Shown one piece after another: positions 11,401 through 23,600 of a stretch of DNA of 64,000 nucleotides (its first letter is position 1; each line of letters begins with the position of its first letter). The position numbers and the translations under genes were made by a program. Below the pieces are notes generated by a model that did no database searches, was not told where the DNA came from, and was given only the letters and a program-made list of their open reading frames with translations. This DNA comes from Perilla frutescens (lineage: Eukaryota > Streptophyta > Magnoliopsida > Lamiales > Lamiaceae): NCBI GenBank assembly GCA_026008535.1, contig BRKX01000003.1, positions 67,481,001 to 67,545,000 on the forward strand. The letters are read 5' to 3'.

Positions 11401-12604
11401 ATTCTCCAAAATTTTAGTAACCATGATTTAGCCGTTAAAGATCAGTAAATATTTCACTGGATAAAAGGTGTGAGGAGATTGTTTAAGAGTTCAAGAAGAG
11501 ATTAGTCACCACCTGAATGTGGACTTTGTTAGAAGGATACAAATGAATAGTCATCTATAGTAATGCTTCAAAAATAAGATTTTGATATGCGTTCGTGTCA
11601 GTATTAGTGAAAATGATAAGTGATTGGAACTACATCCCGACAATCGAGATCACATGAGAACATCTGAAATATGATGAAGAGTTTGATGTCATAGTTTACG
11701 CATTAAGAATTCAGATGCTTAATCTCCACGACAAGATGCACAAGATCTACGCTGATCGAATAGTTTAAATATTTTTATTTGAAGGAGTTCTACATGATGC
11801 ATGAGAATAATTCGAGTTAGTGAGGACTACGATCACATTATCATATGCCACGTAATAAAGATGGATATTGTAGCAAACGCTTAAAGTCGAAAGACCCAAG
11901 AAATGTCTAATTGCATAATAACCTAATAAGGATAACTGCTCAAGGATATTATGGGATTGAAGATCGAAGTGGTAGTAGCATCATGCAAAATGAAAGTAAG
12001 AATGATGAGAAATATGAGAGCTAGTTTACGAAGTCGAATCATAAAGGCTCAACCATAAGATGCTTAGAAGACTTCATGAATTCTAAAGTTGAAATAAGAA
12101 CACATTTTGATGAGCTTTATTATTGGATTACCCAAGATGATCTTTGTAGATCACGCATGCAGTACGGATAATTATGGATAAACTGAATGAGTCAACACAC
12201 ATTTACGAGGCCCATATCGAAGAGATTGTAAGATTATTATAAATTTATATTATTTACCAGTATACCCTGCTACGAGTCCCACATACGTTCAAGAAAAAAG
12301 TTATGAGATTTTATGGATAAGGAATCGATCTTAGTATGATTTTCCACTCTCGCACGATTAATAAAAAATGATAGCATGCACGCGTGAGTGTATGTTAAAA
12401 ATTACATTATAGATCAAGGTGAAGACTGGAAGGAATGTTTACTAACGATAGAAATAGCTTTTAGAAATAACTACCAAGGAGCGATTGAAATGATATTATA
12501 TAAGACATGTACCGTTTGAATTATAGGTATCCTCTTTGCAAGGATTAAGCAAGTGAAAGAAACATCATATGGTCAAATTAAAACCAACTGCGATAGTAGT
12601 ATTG
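8430..12604 (+). pseudogene. decayed Ty3/gypsy gag-pol
   Basis: No long reading frame survives, but conserved pieces show across frames. At 10861-10915 a segment reads KYRLSRIGDLHD, matching the reverse-transcriptase KYPLPRIDDL motif. It is followed by KT.F...YGHYEF (near 10990-11030) and NTPVVFMD (near 11050). FMDD at 11117-11128 stands for the YxDD/F(I/V)DD catalytic motif. At 11390-11500 LIKGFSKIL marks the RT-RNase H border. At 12420-12500 DW...IE.AFRNNYQGAIEM matches the integrase DW...IEFAYNNSYQASI motif. Stops and frameshifts are frequent. The 5' part (8.4-10.5 kb) should hold gag and protease, but I could not recognise them. Order RT then integrase fits Ty3/gypsy. The copy is cut at 12605 by another LTR. 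Confidence 0.75.
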
Positions 12605-14590
12605 TGATACCCCGACCCTTTTTGATCAATTATAAATTATAATTTTGGAAAATGATGTTGAATTAATATTGTTTGAATATTAATTATGATCGTATATTTG
12701 TATATTATGTCGTTGTTTTAATTCAGGTTGTCCCACTCGAGCCGATACGTCATAGCATGGTGATATTATACTGACTGTATAATACAGTTGATTATAAAAC
12801 TAAGAGGCCGAGTTATATGATAATGAATGTGATTACATTTAATGTTATGTTTGCCATACCTTGAACACCCTAACGCTGAGTTGAACGGGGGTCTCGCTGC
12901 TTTTTCGGTATATATTAAAAGTGTTTTGAAAATCTAAGTTATGTTAAATTAAGGTTAAATAGAGTTGGAAGTGTCCGAGAGTCGGACTGTATTCGAAATA
13001 ACAAATCGAGTCTGAAGCGCGACCCTCAAGTGCGAGTTCTCCGAGTCGCATCTCGCAGTGAAGCCGAAATGCGACCGTGAAATGCGACCCCTCAAAGTCG
13101 CGTGCTGAGAAGCTCTGTAACGCGAGAAAAAACGCGACATTTGAGTCGCGTATCAACGGCTTCAGGGAACCATTTTGCTTCGGCTGAAACGCGACCCTTA
13201 GACGCGACCTCTTTGAGTCGTGCCTCACTGTGTTATTTACATGCGACCCCTGAACGCGACCCCCTTAGGTCGCGCCTCGCTTCGGAAATTTCATCCTTTA
13301 AATACTACACTTCACTCATTTCTCTTCATTTTCTTCTTTCAACTTGGACGATTTTCCTCCCAATCCTCTCAATCAATCCTTCAAGTTTTGGGAGTGGATT
13401 ATCTCATCATCCTCCATCAACCAAGGTAACTTCATACCCTCTTCTTCTTGGTGATTAATCACCATTTCCATGTTGATTTGAATCTAGGGTTTATACACAA
13501 AATTTAGGATTTTTCGATTTCATTGATCCCATTACTTTCATATCTTGAACATATAGTTTATTTACATCCTTGAAGCTATATGTGGTGTTAAATTGAAATT
13601 CCTATGGTTCATTATTTCTAGGGTTTGGATTTTTGCCCTAATTTCCCCTTCATATGTTGGTGTTTGGTTGGAGGTGTTTTGATGGTTGTATGAAGTTGAT
13701 TTTCATGTATGTTAGAGCCCTAGGATAGAGGCTCATGTATTGGAAATTATGAGTTCAAAGGATTTAAATTGAGTCTTGTTCTTGTGATTTAAACGGGTAC
13801 TCGTAACATGTTCGATTAAATGTCTCAAAGAGTTTTGATGTGTATTTTGAGTCCAAAATTATAGTATAAGCTTGTATATCCATGGTTGTGCATGTGATAT
13901 GTATGAGAACCTTAAAGCAATGTTTAGAGTGTGTTTGGTCAAAATTATAGAATAATTGTATAACTCGACATCATTTAAAGGTGCTAGGCAACGTATTGGG
14001 ATTCGAGGTGGACAACTTGGGCACGGAAAAGGAGTATTTCAAGGTTGAAAGGAATTGAAAGCGTCTTATAAGGTGGGGTAACTCTAAACTGTGAACACGT
14101 GTAAGGTTATAGTTATTGTTGTGCTTTGATTGTATAAGTATGAAGGGTCTTCGGACCGGTGATATGAATGAGATCCTTCAGGGTCGACAAAGTGATCCTT
14201 CAGGGTCGATAAAGAGGTCCTACGGGATCGATATAGACTTGTTAATGTCCTTCCTAGGGGATAATAAGCCCACGGGCATCCCTACAGGGCTAAAGATGTT
14301 CATTAACAGGGACATCATGATGTTTGGACCCTACGAGGTTGAGGCTAGTCTCCACAAAGTAAAGAAATTTCCATATGTTATATTTTCACTTGTGCAATTG
14401 GCTATAACTGTTTGCAGTGTTCCCACTGAGTATGTTGTTAAATACTCACCCCATTCATTTAATGAATTTCAGGTTGAGGAGTTGAGGCCTGAGTAGGAGC
14501 GTTGTGAACACAAGAGAACCCCCACAAGCTTGTGTTTATTTTTGCATGCTCTTCTTTTGAAATTGGTGCGTCGTTTTTCACCAAAAATAA
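12605..14590 (+). mobile_element. second gypsy-like LTR (nested), CpG-rich block inside
   Basis: It starts TGATACCCCGACCC, interrupting the integrase remnant. At 12990-13285 lies a CpG-dense block of GCGACC/GGTCGC words, then a TATA-like CTTTAAATAC near 13298, a pyrimidine-rich leader and AGGGTTT-type sequence. Near 14415-14490 the TTCCCACTGAG / TACTCACCCC words resemble the 3' part of the LTR at 4920. Two copies of a GATCCTTCAGGGTCGA word lie at 14171-14206. A downstream end could not be fixed; a reverse-oriented LTR interrupts or follows at about 14592. The small reading frames inside are not judged to be genes. Confidence 0.5.
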
Positions 14591-14591
14591 A

Positions 14592-15951
14592 TGTCCCGAC
14601 TTCCGTCGGTAAGCCCTTACTGCAGAGTACAGCGATGAGCGAGATCGCCTCCCAAGGGACCGGCGAGAATTACTCTATATTTCCAATCTGCATAACTAAA
14701 CTTTCCAGAGGGTTTTGTGTACTTATAATAAACTGAACGAAATTAATAAATAAATAGAAAATAAATGCACGATTTAACAAAACGAACGGATTTAAAATAT
14801 GAGAAGAAATATTCTGGATTCCAATTAACTCCACCCTAACTTACCTAAACTGATCCTCAACGCAAAGATTGATTCAATTAACACATACCAATCAGTTATA
14901 GCTACTGAAGACGCTTACTGACGCAGCCTAATTCCTCCGTAGTTTCTCGATAATCAGGAAGACGCTTCACCAATTATTTCCCTAATCGACTGACAACCGT
15001 AAGAGACGCTCTATAGGTTTAATGAGTCGACAGCCTTAAAGTCTAGAGGAACCCAATTCATAATTAACAGACTCTGACGCAGGACTGTGAATTAAGATTG
15101 CCATTCTCCCTGGTTCTGAAGAACCGTTTCGCCACTAATTAAACTTAAACCACAATTACGGATGGCCGATTTAATTGGCTACTAATTAATTCCGAATTAC
15201 TAAATATGTGCACCTATCTAGCAATATTGAAACAATTAACGACTTGAAATACAAAGAATAACAAATGCATGCAAATTAATTGAATGATAAAAGCACAAAT
15301 AGATCTCACAGTTTAGCTAGGCCAGGGCTTCGTTAGTGGTCATCGGAATAAGAAGAACTTAGCTTGATTGCATAATAATATTGAATAGCACAAATATTGA
15401 AGAATCGAGCACCATAAATTAATGAAGAAGATGAAATATAAAATCTGCTCCAAGCGTTTTTCTGCTGCTGCGTGTTTTGCGTGAATAATGGAATCGATAA
15501 TAAATAGAAATAAGTCCTAATCTATATATAATATCCTTAATTAAAACATTAGATAAGGAAATAAAATCCTAGTCTATCTCCACTAGGTAATTGCCAAAAC
15601 AAAGACTTTTAGAGGCAGTGGGACTCTGAATCCCGCGTCCAGGTTGTGGCTTAGGCCGAGAATCAGATTTTGTAAGCCCAAAACGCGTACTCAGGTCCAA
15701 CTTCCAGAAACTCGCTCCAGTTTTCCAGCTGCAAGCCCTTACAGCCGGATCTACTCAGACTCGAATTTTGCTCTTTCTTCACTTAGATTCTTTTTGCACC
15801 AAAAGCATGACATTTTCTCCAACTTTGTACTACATCCCTACACAACTCAACAAACACATCATTCTTCCAAAATACACAAGTATAGGGCAATTAATTAGGA
15901 GAAATGACACCAAAAGATAACAATAAAAGCAAGTAGAATATGTCCTATCAA
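14592..15951 (-). mobile_element. LTR-like repeat in reverse orientation
   Basis: Read on the minus strand it starts TGATAGGACATATTCTACTT and ends GAAGTCGGGACA, giving TG...CA ends. The contents (a leader-like segment with CTGGAGCGAGTTTCTGGAAG and AT-rich flanks) look like a plant gypsy solo LTR. Flanking 5-mers (ATAAA on the left, AATCT on the right) do not match, so a target duplication is not shown. No protein-coding segment belongs to it. Confidence 0.4.
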
Positions 15952-16162
15952 ATCTCACATTATTCATATTACATTGATCATTCTCCTTTTGCCTTTATGA
16001 TCAATGATTATTGGGATGAGACTAGCCCTATTTTGTAGTTATGATGTATTTAACTTGATATTATGCAAAACATTTTAAAGGCGGGTTGTTTGACCTTGGA
16101 GCCTTCTATGTGCGAATTATGTTGTGGAACCCTATATTATGATGGAACCCTATCTTTGTTGG
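15952..16162. other. remnant between two LTR fragments
   Basis: About 210 bp not matched to either neighbour. It may be the tail of the LTR interrupted at 14592 (inference). It has a small repeated phrase GTGGAACCCTAT / GATGGAACCCTAT near 16112-16150. Confidence 0.3.
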
Positions 16163-18018
16163 AATCCAATGATCAAATCTCTATCAATTAAATTACAAGG
16201 GCTATAGATTAATCTTTGTTGGTAACATTTTTTTTATTGAGGCATATATTTTTTACACATATTAATTATAAATCTTGGTATATATTTTAACTCGTTTTAC
16301 CTTTATTTTATCTAAGATGATTTTGAACCTTATAAAATTAATTACATCTTATAATTTTTGAAATTGGTATTTAACTGAATGGGTGGAGTCCAGATTGTTG
16401 TTTGAGAGGTCCAGGGTTCAAAACCCTTTTTGAACATTTAATTTATGCATTTTATTCCAATATAATTCTGCACTATATTTAAATAAAAAATTTTTATGAT
16501 TTTCAAAAATGGCCTTTGGCTCAATAGTTATATTTTGTATTTTATTATGATAGGTCAAATGTTCAAAACCTTTAGAATGCATTTTATTTATTTTTATTCC
16601 AAGATAATTATGAACTTTATTTAATTAAACCCACTAAATAATTTTTGAAAATGGTGTTTAGTCTAATGGTGAGAGTTTAGATTTTATGCTAGAGGTCTAA
16701 GGTTCAATCCACTTTTATGCATTTTATAAATCTCTTTTTACTCAAACATTTATGAGTGTATTTAATTAAAACAGTTTAACTAATATTGTATAAATTCTTT
16801 TAGCCTAGTGGTTAAGTGCTTATTATTTCATTTATATTTTTGGTTATGTGTTCAAGCCCTCTTGACTACAAAATTATGTTATATTTTATCCTTATTTTTT
16901 ATTTAGTTTATTTTGCTTAATTTAGATTAAATTCGAAATTAAGTATATGATATATTGAATTAATATTTCCATATTCTTCTATGATTTAAAATGATCATTT
17001 AAATCATATATTAAATATTATATTTTTCCTTTATGTATTTAAGACATTTATTTGTATGATCGAGGACTCCGATATATTTTAAGTTAGGATCTCATTCGAC
17101 ATTTAAGTGACGTCAGGTTACGCTCTTACTTTAGAGACTCGATCCCTAGAACCTTATTTATGTTATAGTATATGTTAGAACATTATTATGTTACTAAGTC
17201 ACAGTTCTTATGTATAGGTCCTAACTCGAGACACGATTAGGACGAGCAACAGATGATTAAGGTTATACCTATATTTAAGCATAATTAAGGTCCTAATCCG
17301 ACAACTGGCTTCGGATGTGAAATCATGAATAAAGCTTCAGCTAATCTAGCTATAAGGTGGGTTTACTTACCAAAATGCTTTCGAAATTATATTTAAACTT
17401 TCGCCCGCTATGAAAAATGATTTATGCTTATGTTGCTCAATGTGGATTGATACGACTCATATGAGGATTTTCGAATATGGCACTCCGGTGCAATTACGTA
17501 TGAATATGTTCATGTTATGAATATGTTATAGTTTATATATGATCACATTAGGGTCGGTCTCCACTATGTTTATTAAGCGTATGATTTACGACATATCAAA
17601 TATAAATTTATTGATACTATTATTGAAAATTATTGGACGAATGTATGAGTATTCCCACGGAGTGTTTTCTGGCACTCAGCCCCACTATTTAAAAATATTT
17701 TCATGTAATTGATGATGGCAGGTGGCAGACGTGGACTAATCGGGACATCTTGTATGGTTGACCAGATTTTAGTTTTTGAAATTTTGACTTTGTTTTAGTT
17801 GTGGTCAACAAATATGAGTATATATGCTTCCGCTGTATGTTTATGGATTATTTAAATATTTATGGACACGCGTGATCGTCGTGGTCTTGCTGACATAATT
17901 TGAATGTTGAATATTGGATTTTTGGACTAGTCAAGGTTGAACATGTTTTAATTGGTGGTTTGAAATGTGTGATTTTAAAATGATAGGTTGGTTGAAAGGT
18001 CTTATCTTATGTGATTGG
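16163..18018 (+). mobile_element. truncated partner LTR of the element at 4920
   Basis: It matches 5855-8240 of the first LTR closely, e.g. CCAATGATCAAATCTC and AGGTTACGCTCTTACTTTAG. It lacks about 357 bp corresponding to 5984-6340, with the join at a shared TTTTAA, and has a single copy of the 166-bp block that is doubled in the first LTR. Both ends are missing (no TGTAACACCCC start, no CGTTACA end). Point differences between the copies are scattered, so the insertion is not recent. Position downstream of gag-pol makes it the likely 3' LTR. Confidence 0.75.
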
Positions 18019-18600
18019 TTGTTGAACCTTATATAATTTAATGGTTGGTGTTCAAAATCTATAACTCGTTTTTATCTAAAGTGATTTTGAACCTTATATA
18101 ATTTAATGGTTGGTGTTCAAATTCTTACTTGAGAGGTCTATAGTTCGAATCATGTTGAAGTAATGTTTATTCCTTTTTAATCATAAGACCTTTATGGACT
18201 ATATATGAATAATGATGGATGTTTAATGTATAATTAATGATGGATTTGGACTATATATAATTAATGATCCTTTCTGGACTATATATGATTAATGATGGAT
18301 GTTTAATATATAATTAATGATTGATCTGGACTATATATAATTAATGATTTTATGGACTATATATAATTAATGATGTATATTTAATATATAATTAATGATG
18401 GATGTTTAATTTTAAAAATGAGGCTTAGCCAGTGGTTAAGTGTTCTAATTGTGATTATGGGTCTAGCAGTTTGTTTTATGTTACATAAAATCATTTAGTA
18501 TAGTGGTTAAGGTCTCATTATAAGACCTTTCTGGACTATATATAATTAATGATGGATGTTTAATTTCGAAAACGAGGCCTGGACCATATATAATTAATGA
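18019..18600. repeat. module remnants and an ACTATATATAATTAATGATG minisatellite
   Basis: At 18019-18130 the phrase TTATATAATTTAATGGTTGG is repeated twice with GGTGTTCAAA, and GAGGTCTATAGTTCGAATC follows, like the tRNA-like modules of the LTRs. From about 18190 to 18600 a degenerate array of GGACTATATATAATTAATGA and GATGTTTAATATATAATTAA units is interrupted by another A-box-like word (TTAGCCAGTGG at 18426). This may be the rest of the older LTR cut at 4919. Confidence 0.6.
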
Positions 18601-18701
18601 TGGTGTCAAAATTATAGTCGATCAATAACATTCGAGTATGGATTATGTTTATTTTTCTATGACGATCAATCATGTTAATTTCTTATTTTGTTATTTTCTA
18701 A

Positions 18702-19132
18702 AGGGTTAATTATACATCAATACCCAACGTTTCGATTTTTTTACACTTTTGTCTCGAAGTTTCAAAAGTAACATATCAGTACCCAACGTTTTGCATAATT
18801 AACACTTTTAGCATCAGTGAAATTTTACAACAGTCCAAATAATAAAGTGTACTGCTGAAAAAACGTCGTGGATATTTGCCTTTTTTTTAAATTTTGTGTT
18901 AAATGATGTCGTGTAGTTTAATGAGATTAAAATGAATTTCATCGTCATTTAAAAAAATAGGACAAAAAATCCACGTAAGTTTCCGGTAGTACACTTCATT
19001 ATTTGCACTGGCGTAAATTTCACTAATGCGAAAAGTGATATTTGCAAACGTTGGATGCTAACTTTTGAAACTTTAGGACAAAAGTATAAAAAAGAAGAAG
19101 AAATGTTAGGTATTGATGTGTAATTAACATTT
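18702..19132. mobile_element. TIR element, about 430 bp
   Basis: The left arm begins GGGTTAATTATACATCAATACC and continues with ACACTTTTGTC...AAGTTTCAAAAGT. The reverse complement of the right arm reads GTTAATTACACATCAATACC and then ATACTTTTGTCCTAAAGTTTC. The arms are therefore at least 90 bp long. The centre holds an AAACGTCGTGG stretch and no gene. The long arms suggest a Mutator-like non-autonomous element, but a 9-bp target duplication was not found. Confidence 0.55.
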
Positions 19133-19140
19133 TTGAGAAT

Positions 19141-20330
19141 ATGAAAGAAACTAGAAAAGTGGTTGCACATAGTAATAGTAAAGTATTGGGTGATGATGTG
19201 ACTGTAGATAACAATAGTAAATTGGTTGTTGGTGATGTGCCTAGTAGTAAAGAGGATGTGTCTGGTAGTAAAATAGTGGTAGTGGTTGATGACATGGCTA
19301 GTAGTAAAGTGGTTGGTGATAATGTGGATGCAAAACAGAGTGAGAGAATTATGTTTTATCAAAATTCAATTCAAGACTTGATGCAAATACGTTGAAGAAA
19401 ATTGTGGGCCAAGTATATAAACTTATACGTTGCCACTGGGGATACAGATTGAAATGAAATATAAGATAAGCTAACCCATATCTATCTTCATAAGTTCTAC
19501 TGGTGTTTGATTGGTAGCATGATGAATTTCATGTGCTACTTATATGATCGTGAAAAATCACTATTTGGATTAGACATGGAAAACAACCTTTTTTTTCTAG
19601 ATATGTAGCTGATGTTTAGTAGGCTTAATGAAGAGAGATTCAGAATCTGTAAAGCAAGATTTTGACTCATTGCAAGTGTTATAACTAAAATAATTTAAGA
19701 ACATGAATGAGCTCCGTTGAATCATCTCCTTACCCAGTTGAAAAAGTTCATGTACTGCCACACATTTTTTACCTCATACTATTTATTTATTCATCTTAAC
19801 TTATTTATTTTGATGTTATTATTTTATTTAGACATCCTGCTAAAAAATCATTTGTCAACTAGAAATCAACTTGTACATATAGAGAATTTGGTTTCTAAAA
19901 AAAATTATTACTAGATCCTCGTTAGCAAGATGTCTATGAGACTGCCACATATGACATGGTTAGAAAATAGTGAACAATAAAGACTAGACAAAGAAGTTTA
20001 ATGGTTCTGACCTTCGAGTGGGGCCTATTGGAAGTTGTTTCACATTTAGTGGTGATTAACTTTGAAAAGATTTCTCATCAAAATGGGTACGCCTTCAAAT
20101 AATCTATGGTAGTAGTCAAAATGCACACATTGCACTCTTGATTTTTAACATAATCGACAAGAATTATGTTGTAAGAGAAAGAATGTATGATTCTCATCAT
20201 ATGATCATCCAAAGTGCTATGCGCATGATGACCCTATTTCCATTGGTAACCGTGAAGAAAGTTAACAATTGTAACGCCCTAATTTCACTTTTAATAAAAA
20301 AAAATACATTATCCATATTTTTCGTTTAAT
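19141..20330 (+). pseudogene. decayed coding remnant, family not recognised
   Basis: An 84-codon frame at 19141-19395 has a repeated SSK/NSK-VV-GD(D/N)V pattern, so it is internally repetitive at roughly 50-60 bp. Further segments look protein-derived across frameshifts: WCLIGSMMNFMCYLYDREKSLFGL at about 19503-19575 (partial) and QNAHIALLIFNIIDKNYVV continuing into RERMYDSHHMIIQSAMRMM at 20113-20240. I could not assign these to a family. The stretch ends where the hAT element begins. Confidence 0.3.
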
Positions 20331-20366
20331 AAAATACTTTATTGAAATTCAACAGAAATTTAAAAT

Positions 20367-20578
20367 TAGGATTGTGCAAAAATCGGACCAACCGGATAGA
20401 CCGACCCAAAAAGCTCATTTCGGTTGATAATTACACAACAAAGTTCAGTCTCGGTCTTAACTAAGAGGACCGAACTATTAGATCGGTCGGTCTCGGTCTT
20501 TGAGAAAATGTGGTTGAATGGACCGAATGAACGAGCATAGCATATGTATATCAATATATTTGTATTTGTGTATCATGT

Positions 20579-20611
<33 letters not shown>

Positions 20612-23600
20612 TGATATTTTTATATTATATTTATTTATTTCCTATTTTTCTTTATCTAATGGCTAATAGCCAAATAATCAGATTTATAGACTAAATGAAA
20701 TAATCATGAAGTTGTGAACCACTGAACTCTAAACTCTGAAGTCTGAATCCTAGTTCTACAATTGACAATTGAGTTATCACCACGAGCCCACGATACCATC
20801 CGCCGCTGCTCGCCAGTTCGCCATAACGTAGAAAGTTGAGACTCAAGAGACGAGAGTGGAGAGCTCCTTACTCCGGACACATCATTTCTCCGGCAATGCT
20901 TCATCACTAGTTTACCTCGACAAAAGATGCACATCGATCGCTATCTACAGCCGTGACGCCACTACTGCAACTGAAAACCCTTCTCATCATCGCAGTCGAT
21001 CAACGCCACTGGTAAGCCTCAACACTTAGTTGATTAAGGAATCAATATCCAATACAATAAAGATAACTCTCTATATAATGATTGATTAATCACAATCTAT
21101 TAGACTATAATTTTTTTTAGTTTAGATAAGATAAAATTTATCTTTCTTTCTGAATCTTCCCAATTTATAAATAAAATCATAAAACAACTATGAGAATTAA
21201 GAAGCCTAGAGCTTTGAGAAAGAGGAAAATTGGGGAAATTTTTTGGCATGTCATATATGGATTACAGTGACGCAAATACAAACTATAAGCATTTTCGGCA
21301 ACATAATTATCTGGCTCAAGTGCATATGGTGTAAAGCACATTTATCAGATTCATGGACTGATATATTCAAAATCCAGCAGATTTTAGAGCATAAAACATG
21401 ACAGTTTAATGAGGGTTGCTAGGTCGGAAAGTTGAAGCTCTGAAAGTCTGAAACTGTATCACCAACTTCTGATTTAATTAATTCAGATTTGAGATTTTAA
21501 TTCAGCTTTTGATTTAATTAATTTAGATTTCAATAAATTCATTTGTTGATTCAGATTTTACTAGATTTCTAGATTCTAATTATTATTTTCCTCTTTGCTA
21601 CTTATTATAGGAATTAGAATGTCGCAACAAAATCAAGAACGTGAAGATTTGGATTGTAATGATTATATGAGTGAATAGGAAGCCCTATCAAATATGAATG
21701 AGAACACAACACTAGCAGCAACAAGTGATGATCAATTTCTAGTGCTAAGACACCAATAAAGCCAAGGTCTAAAGTGTGGGATCACTTCACTAAAATCACT
21801 ATGAAAGAAAAATGCAAGTACAATTATTGTCCTAACTCTTATTGTTGTGATTCAATTAAGAATGAGACAACTTGTTTGAAGCGTCACATGACAAATTGCA
21901 AATTTAATCCAAATAATAAAAACCCTAAGCAATCTTATTTATCACTGCTACCTATAGGTGATGGGATAGAAACCATGGGTAGTCTTACTACTTAGAAATT
22001 TGATCAAGATATATGTAGATTGAAATTAACTGAAATAGGGATTAAGGATGAACTTTCATTCAGACTTGTGCATGGAGAATGATTTATTAGCTTTGTTGCA
22101 GCTTTACAACATCAGTTTAAGATGCCTTTACGTTGTTTTGTTTCTAGAAATTGTTATCAATTATACCTGGATGAAAAGGTGAAGTTACGTGAGTTTTTCA
22201 AGAAATCTAGATAAACTGTTTGCATTACTATTGATATATGGGCATCAATTCAAAATCTTAACTATATGTGTATAACTGCCTATTACATTGATCAAGATTG
22301 GAGTGTGAACATAAAAATTTTCAATTTCTGCACTGTTGGTAGTCATAAGGGTGGGGAAATAGGTAGAGTGATTAATAGTTACTTGCGTGAATGGGGGATT
22401 GCAAAAGTGTTTGCAATCACAATAGATAATGCAAAGTCAAATGATATTTGTCTTAACTATTTGAATGAGCGATTGATTTCTAGGGATTGTACTATGATGA
22501 AGGGGAGTTATCTTTATATGAGGTGTGTTGCTCATGTTGTGAATTTAATTGTTGGTGATGGTTTAAAAGAAAGAAATTCAGCAATCAAGAAAGTTTGTGA
22601 AGTTGTTAGGTATGTGGGGCACTCCTCTACAAGAATGGCTAGATTTAAATTATGTTGTGAAGAGGAAATCATTGATTGCAATAGTATGTTGTGCCTTGAC
22701 GTGTGTACTAGGTGGAACTCTACATATCTAATGTTGAGTGTTGCACTTAAGTTTGAAAAGGCATTTGAGTTATATGATATTAAAGATCCTCACTTATTGA
22801 TCTAGTTGATGGTGTGCCTACGTTTGTGGATTGGAAAATTGCTAAGAGGATGACTGAGATTTTACCAGTATTTTATGATATCACACTTAGAGTTTTTGCT
22901 CATTTGCATGTCACATCTAATGTGTTTTATCATAAGATTAGCATAATGAGATTGTTGTTGGAGGATTGAGTTCGAAGTAATGATAAAAGTGTGAAATCAA
23001 TGGGGCAAAAAATAAGGTTCGAGTATGATAATATTGGGAAAATTTTAAAGAGATGAACAAGCTTATTTTTATGGTTGTTGTTCTTAATCCAAGATATAAG
23101 CTTGATTTCATTGAGTTTGTTTTGTAAAAAGAGTACGGATTTTAAGAGGGTAAAAAACTAGCAATTGATTTGAGGTTTGACATGGATGAATTATTCGATG
23201 AGTATAGAGCACTACGTCAACCTCAAAGTGGTGGTACAGATAATGAATCATCAAGCTAAGGTCAATCTCCTGAAAGGAAACCTCTATACAATGTGTGCAC
23301 TATGGGCAATATGTTCAAGAGGATAAGATATGGAAGTGGAGATGCATGAAAAAATGAGATTGATGTCTATCTCAAAGAAAATCCTCTTGATGTGGAAACA
23401 AATGAATTCGACATTTTGAAGTGGTGGAAGCTTAACCACATGAGGTTTCATGTTCTTTCACTTATTATTTGAAATGTTTTATCAATGCACATATCTACAG
23501 TTGCATCTGAATCCGCTTTCAGTGCTGGAAGTAGGGTTCTTGATCCCTTTATGAGTTCTTTAACTCCTAAAATTATAAAACTCTTTTATGTGCTCAAGAT

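Noticed and set aside
12944..13458. Overlapping frames of 94-118 codons rich in R, S and L
   Set aside because: Caused by the CpG-rich block of an LTR; frames are open on both strands and match no protein I know.
14116..14496. 126-codon frame with GDMNEILQGRQSDPSGSI
   Set aside because: It lies inside LTR-type sequence with small internal repeats and ends at gypsy-LTR 3' words; no family resemblance.
18190..18600. Centromeric-type satellite
   Set aside because: Units are short, irregular and few; better explained as a local minisatellite in an LTR remnant.
20704..20934. Minus-strand 76-codon frame
   Set aside because: It lies in the 5' non-coding part of the hAT element, antisense to its transposase, without known motifs.
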